Source: an uncultured Eubacteriales bacterium
GTDB lineage: Bacteria > Bacillota > Clostridia > UMGS1840
Length of the DNA stretch: 6,637 nucleotides
NCBI GenBank assembly: GCA_900555525.1
Contig: USLP01000076.1
Location: 1 to 6,637 of the forward strand
Direction of reading: 5' to 3'
Shown here: one piece after another, positions 6,101 to 6,637 of the stretch
Numbering within the stretch: the stretch's first letter is position 1
How the letters are laid out: each line of letters begins with the position of its first letter
The notes under the pieces: generated by a model
Databases searched by the model: none
Told to the model about the DNA's origin: nothing
Seen by the model: the letters and a program-made list of their open reading frames with translations, nothing else
Program-made: the position numbers and the translations under genes

Positions 6101-6637
6101 TTATTTTTTTGCTTCATTATACTTAAGTTGTCCGTTTGTATAGGCGAAAATTACTTCGTAAGTAACAGAAACTTGTTTTATGACAGAACAGAGCGCAGTT
6201 CTACCATAATCCTGATTACCGACAGCTGTCCGAGATGACATATGCCCTGTTTTTACCGTTATATCCGCATATTTTTTGTAATACGGACGGCGGATTCTGT
6301 AAATATCGTCAATTGTTTCTCCGTCCTTCATTGCAATTCCTCGGTCGCTTGTATTATAAATACGTTTTTTCAGGTCATAAAGCGGGACGTCCAAAAACAC
6401 CGTAATTGCGCCTTTTTTTAAATGCTTCATTGCCTCGTCTTTTAAAACGACGCTTCCGCCCGTTGCAATAACCGTGTTTTTAACATCAATTTTCAAAATG
6501 TTTTTACATTCCGTTTCCAAAAAGCTTTCTGTTCCGTCCTTGTTTATGATTTCTTGCAATTTTCTGTTTTCGTTATTCTGAATAAAAACGTCGGAATCCA
6601 AAAAATCCATACCCAGAATTTTTGCCGTAACAACACC
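6101..6637 (-). CDS. Shikimate-kinase-like protein (AroK family), 5' end outside the window, with atypical C-terminal tail
   Basis: The frame is open from the right edge to TAA at 6101, 178 residues visible. The ATG at 6610 is internal: the nine preceding codons (GVVTAKILG) match the helix after the P-loop, which lies just outside the window. Visible AroK features are LGMDFLDSD (8-16, with the Mg/substrate Asp pair 14 and 16), a TGGS motif at 59-62 where TGGG is usual, a lid-like DRGIAMKDGET (98-108), and IRRPYYKKYADITV (115-128) near the adenine and substrate site. AroK phosphorylates shikimate in chorismate synthesis. Departures from classic AroK are Leu after the Phe (39-40) where a shikimate-binding Arg is normal, Ser in TGGS, and RGIAM for RPLL. 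About 50 residues follow ADITV, some 25-30 more than expected, and they do not resemble the usual last helix. Kinase fold is likely; the exact substrate is less certain. Confidence 0.8.
   Translation of the reverse strand, partial: GVVTAKILGMDFLDSDVFIQNNENRKLQEIINKDGTESFLETECKNILKIDVKNTVIATGGSVVLKDEAMKHLKKGAITVFLDVPLYDLKKRIYNTSDRGIAMKDGETIDDIYRIRRPYYKKYADITVKTGHMSSRTAVGNQDYGRTALCSVIKQVSVTYEVIFAYTNGQLKYNEAKK
6116..6144 (-). promoter_or_regulatory. Candidate promoter of the regulator-kinase operon
   Basis: A perfect -10 box TATAAT occurs on the minus strand at 6116-6121. It would place the transcription start near 6109 and give a leader of about 40 nt before the regulator ATG at 6069. At 16-18 nt spacing the -35 area (around 6138-6145, CCTATA-like) is poor, so the promoter may need an activator or be weak. 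The box lies inside the last codons of the upstream shikimate-kinase-like gene, and an 8-bp palindrome ACTTAAGT (6121-6128) overlaps it. Read-through from the upstream gene is an alternative source of transcript, since no terminator separates them. Confidence 0.5.
6151..6230. repeat. Cluster of short inverted repeats in the shikimate-kinase-like gene tail
   Basis: Three small dyad symmetries sit close together: TTACTT/AAGTAA with a 3-nt loop (6151-6165), AGAAC/GTTCT with an 8-nt loop (6185-6202), and the perfect 10-bp palindrome GACAGCTGTC (6221-6230). They coincide with the part of the reading frame that no longer resembles AroK. This could be a dispersed intergenic repeat fused to the gene end, a regulatory region for the downstream operon, or coincidence. 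Only a genome-wide copy search can tell. Confidence 0.35.

Noticed and set aside
6070..6117. N-terminal extension of the response regulator from an ATG at 6117
   Set aside because: The ATG lies within the TATAAT box, there is no good ribosome site, and receiver domains start at the MYNVIVVDD segment. GGAGG at 6079-6083 sets the start at 6069.
6101..6250. Frameshift in the shikimate-kinase-like gene restoring a normal C-terminus
   Set aside because: The two other minus-strand frames in this stretch reach stops quickly and do not encode an AroK-like final helix.

Overview
The window reads almost entirely on the minus strand. AT-rich intergenic DNA, strong GGAGG-type ribosome sites about 9 nt before ATG, Lys/Ile/Asn-rich proteins and a YesM/YesN plus LplB/YtcP gene set all point to a low-GC Firmicute, most likely a gut-type Clostridia. 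No species can be named from the sequence alone.

Layout in transcription order (right to left): (1) 6637-6101, the 3' part of a shikimate-kinase-like gene, with its P-loop beyond the window and an unusual C-terminal tail. (2) 6069-5032, a YesN-type response regulator (receiver plus AraC helix-turn-helix). (3) 5022-3229, a YesM-type sensor histidine kinase (two membrane segments around an extracellular sensor domain). (4) 3214-3175, an intrinsic terminator. (5) 3086-3058, a near-consensus sigma-A promoter. (6) 3021-2089, an LplB-type sugar ABC permease. (7) 2070-1183, a YtcP-type sugar ABC permease. (8) 1131 to the left edge, a secreted protein of beta-propeller character that has a start but no stop in the window.

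The likely logic is that the kinase senses an extracellular carbohydrate, or the state of its binding protein. It phosphorylates the AraC-type regulator, which activates the permease operon starting near 3051. The two permeases form the membrane channel of a CUT1 oligosaccharide importer. No ATPase and no solute-binding protein are visible. Related systems commonly borrow a shared MsmX-type ATPase, and the binding protein may lie beyond the left edge. Where a binding protein would usually follow the permeases, this locus has a secreted propeller-like protein.

Two long frames start too early: the real starts of the first permease (3021) and the regulator (6069) are set by strong Shine-Dalgarno sites, and in both cases a promoter lies at or after the longer frame's start. 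The parts most worth checking are the extra tail and altered active-site residues of the shikimate-kinase-like protein, the secreted propeller protein, and short repeated motifs shared by the terminator and the permease promoter. Nothing here clearly amounts to a new system: the core is a well-known sensor plus importer arrangement. No RNA genes, CRISPR arrays or insertion sequences were seen, and no gene-free stretch exceeds about 210 bases.
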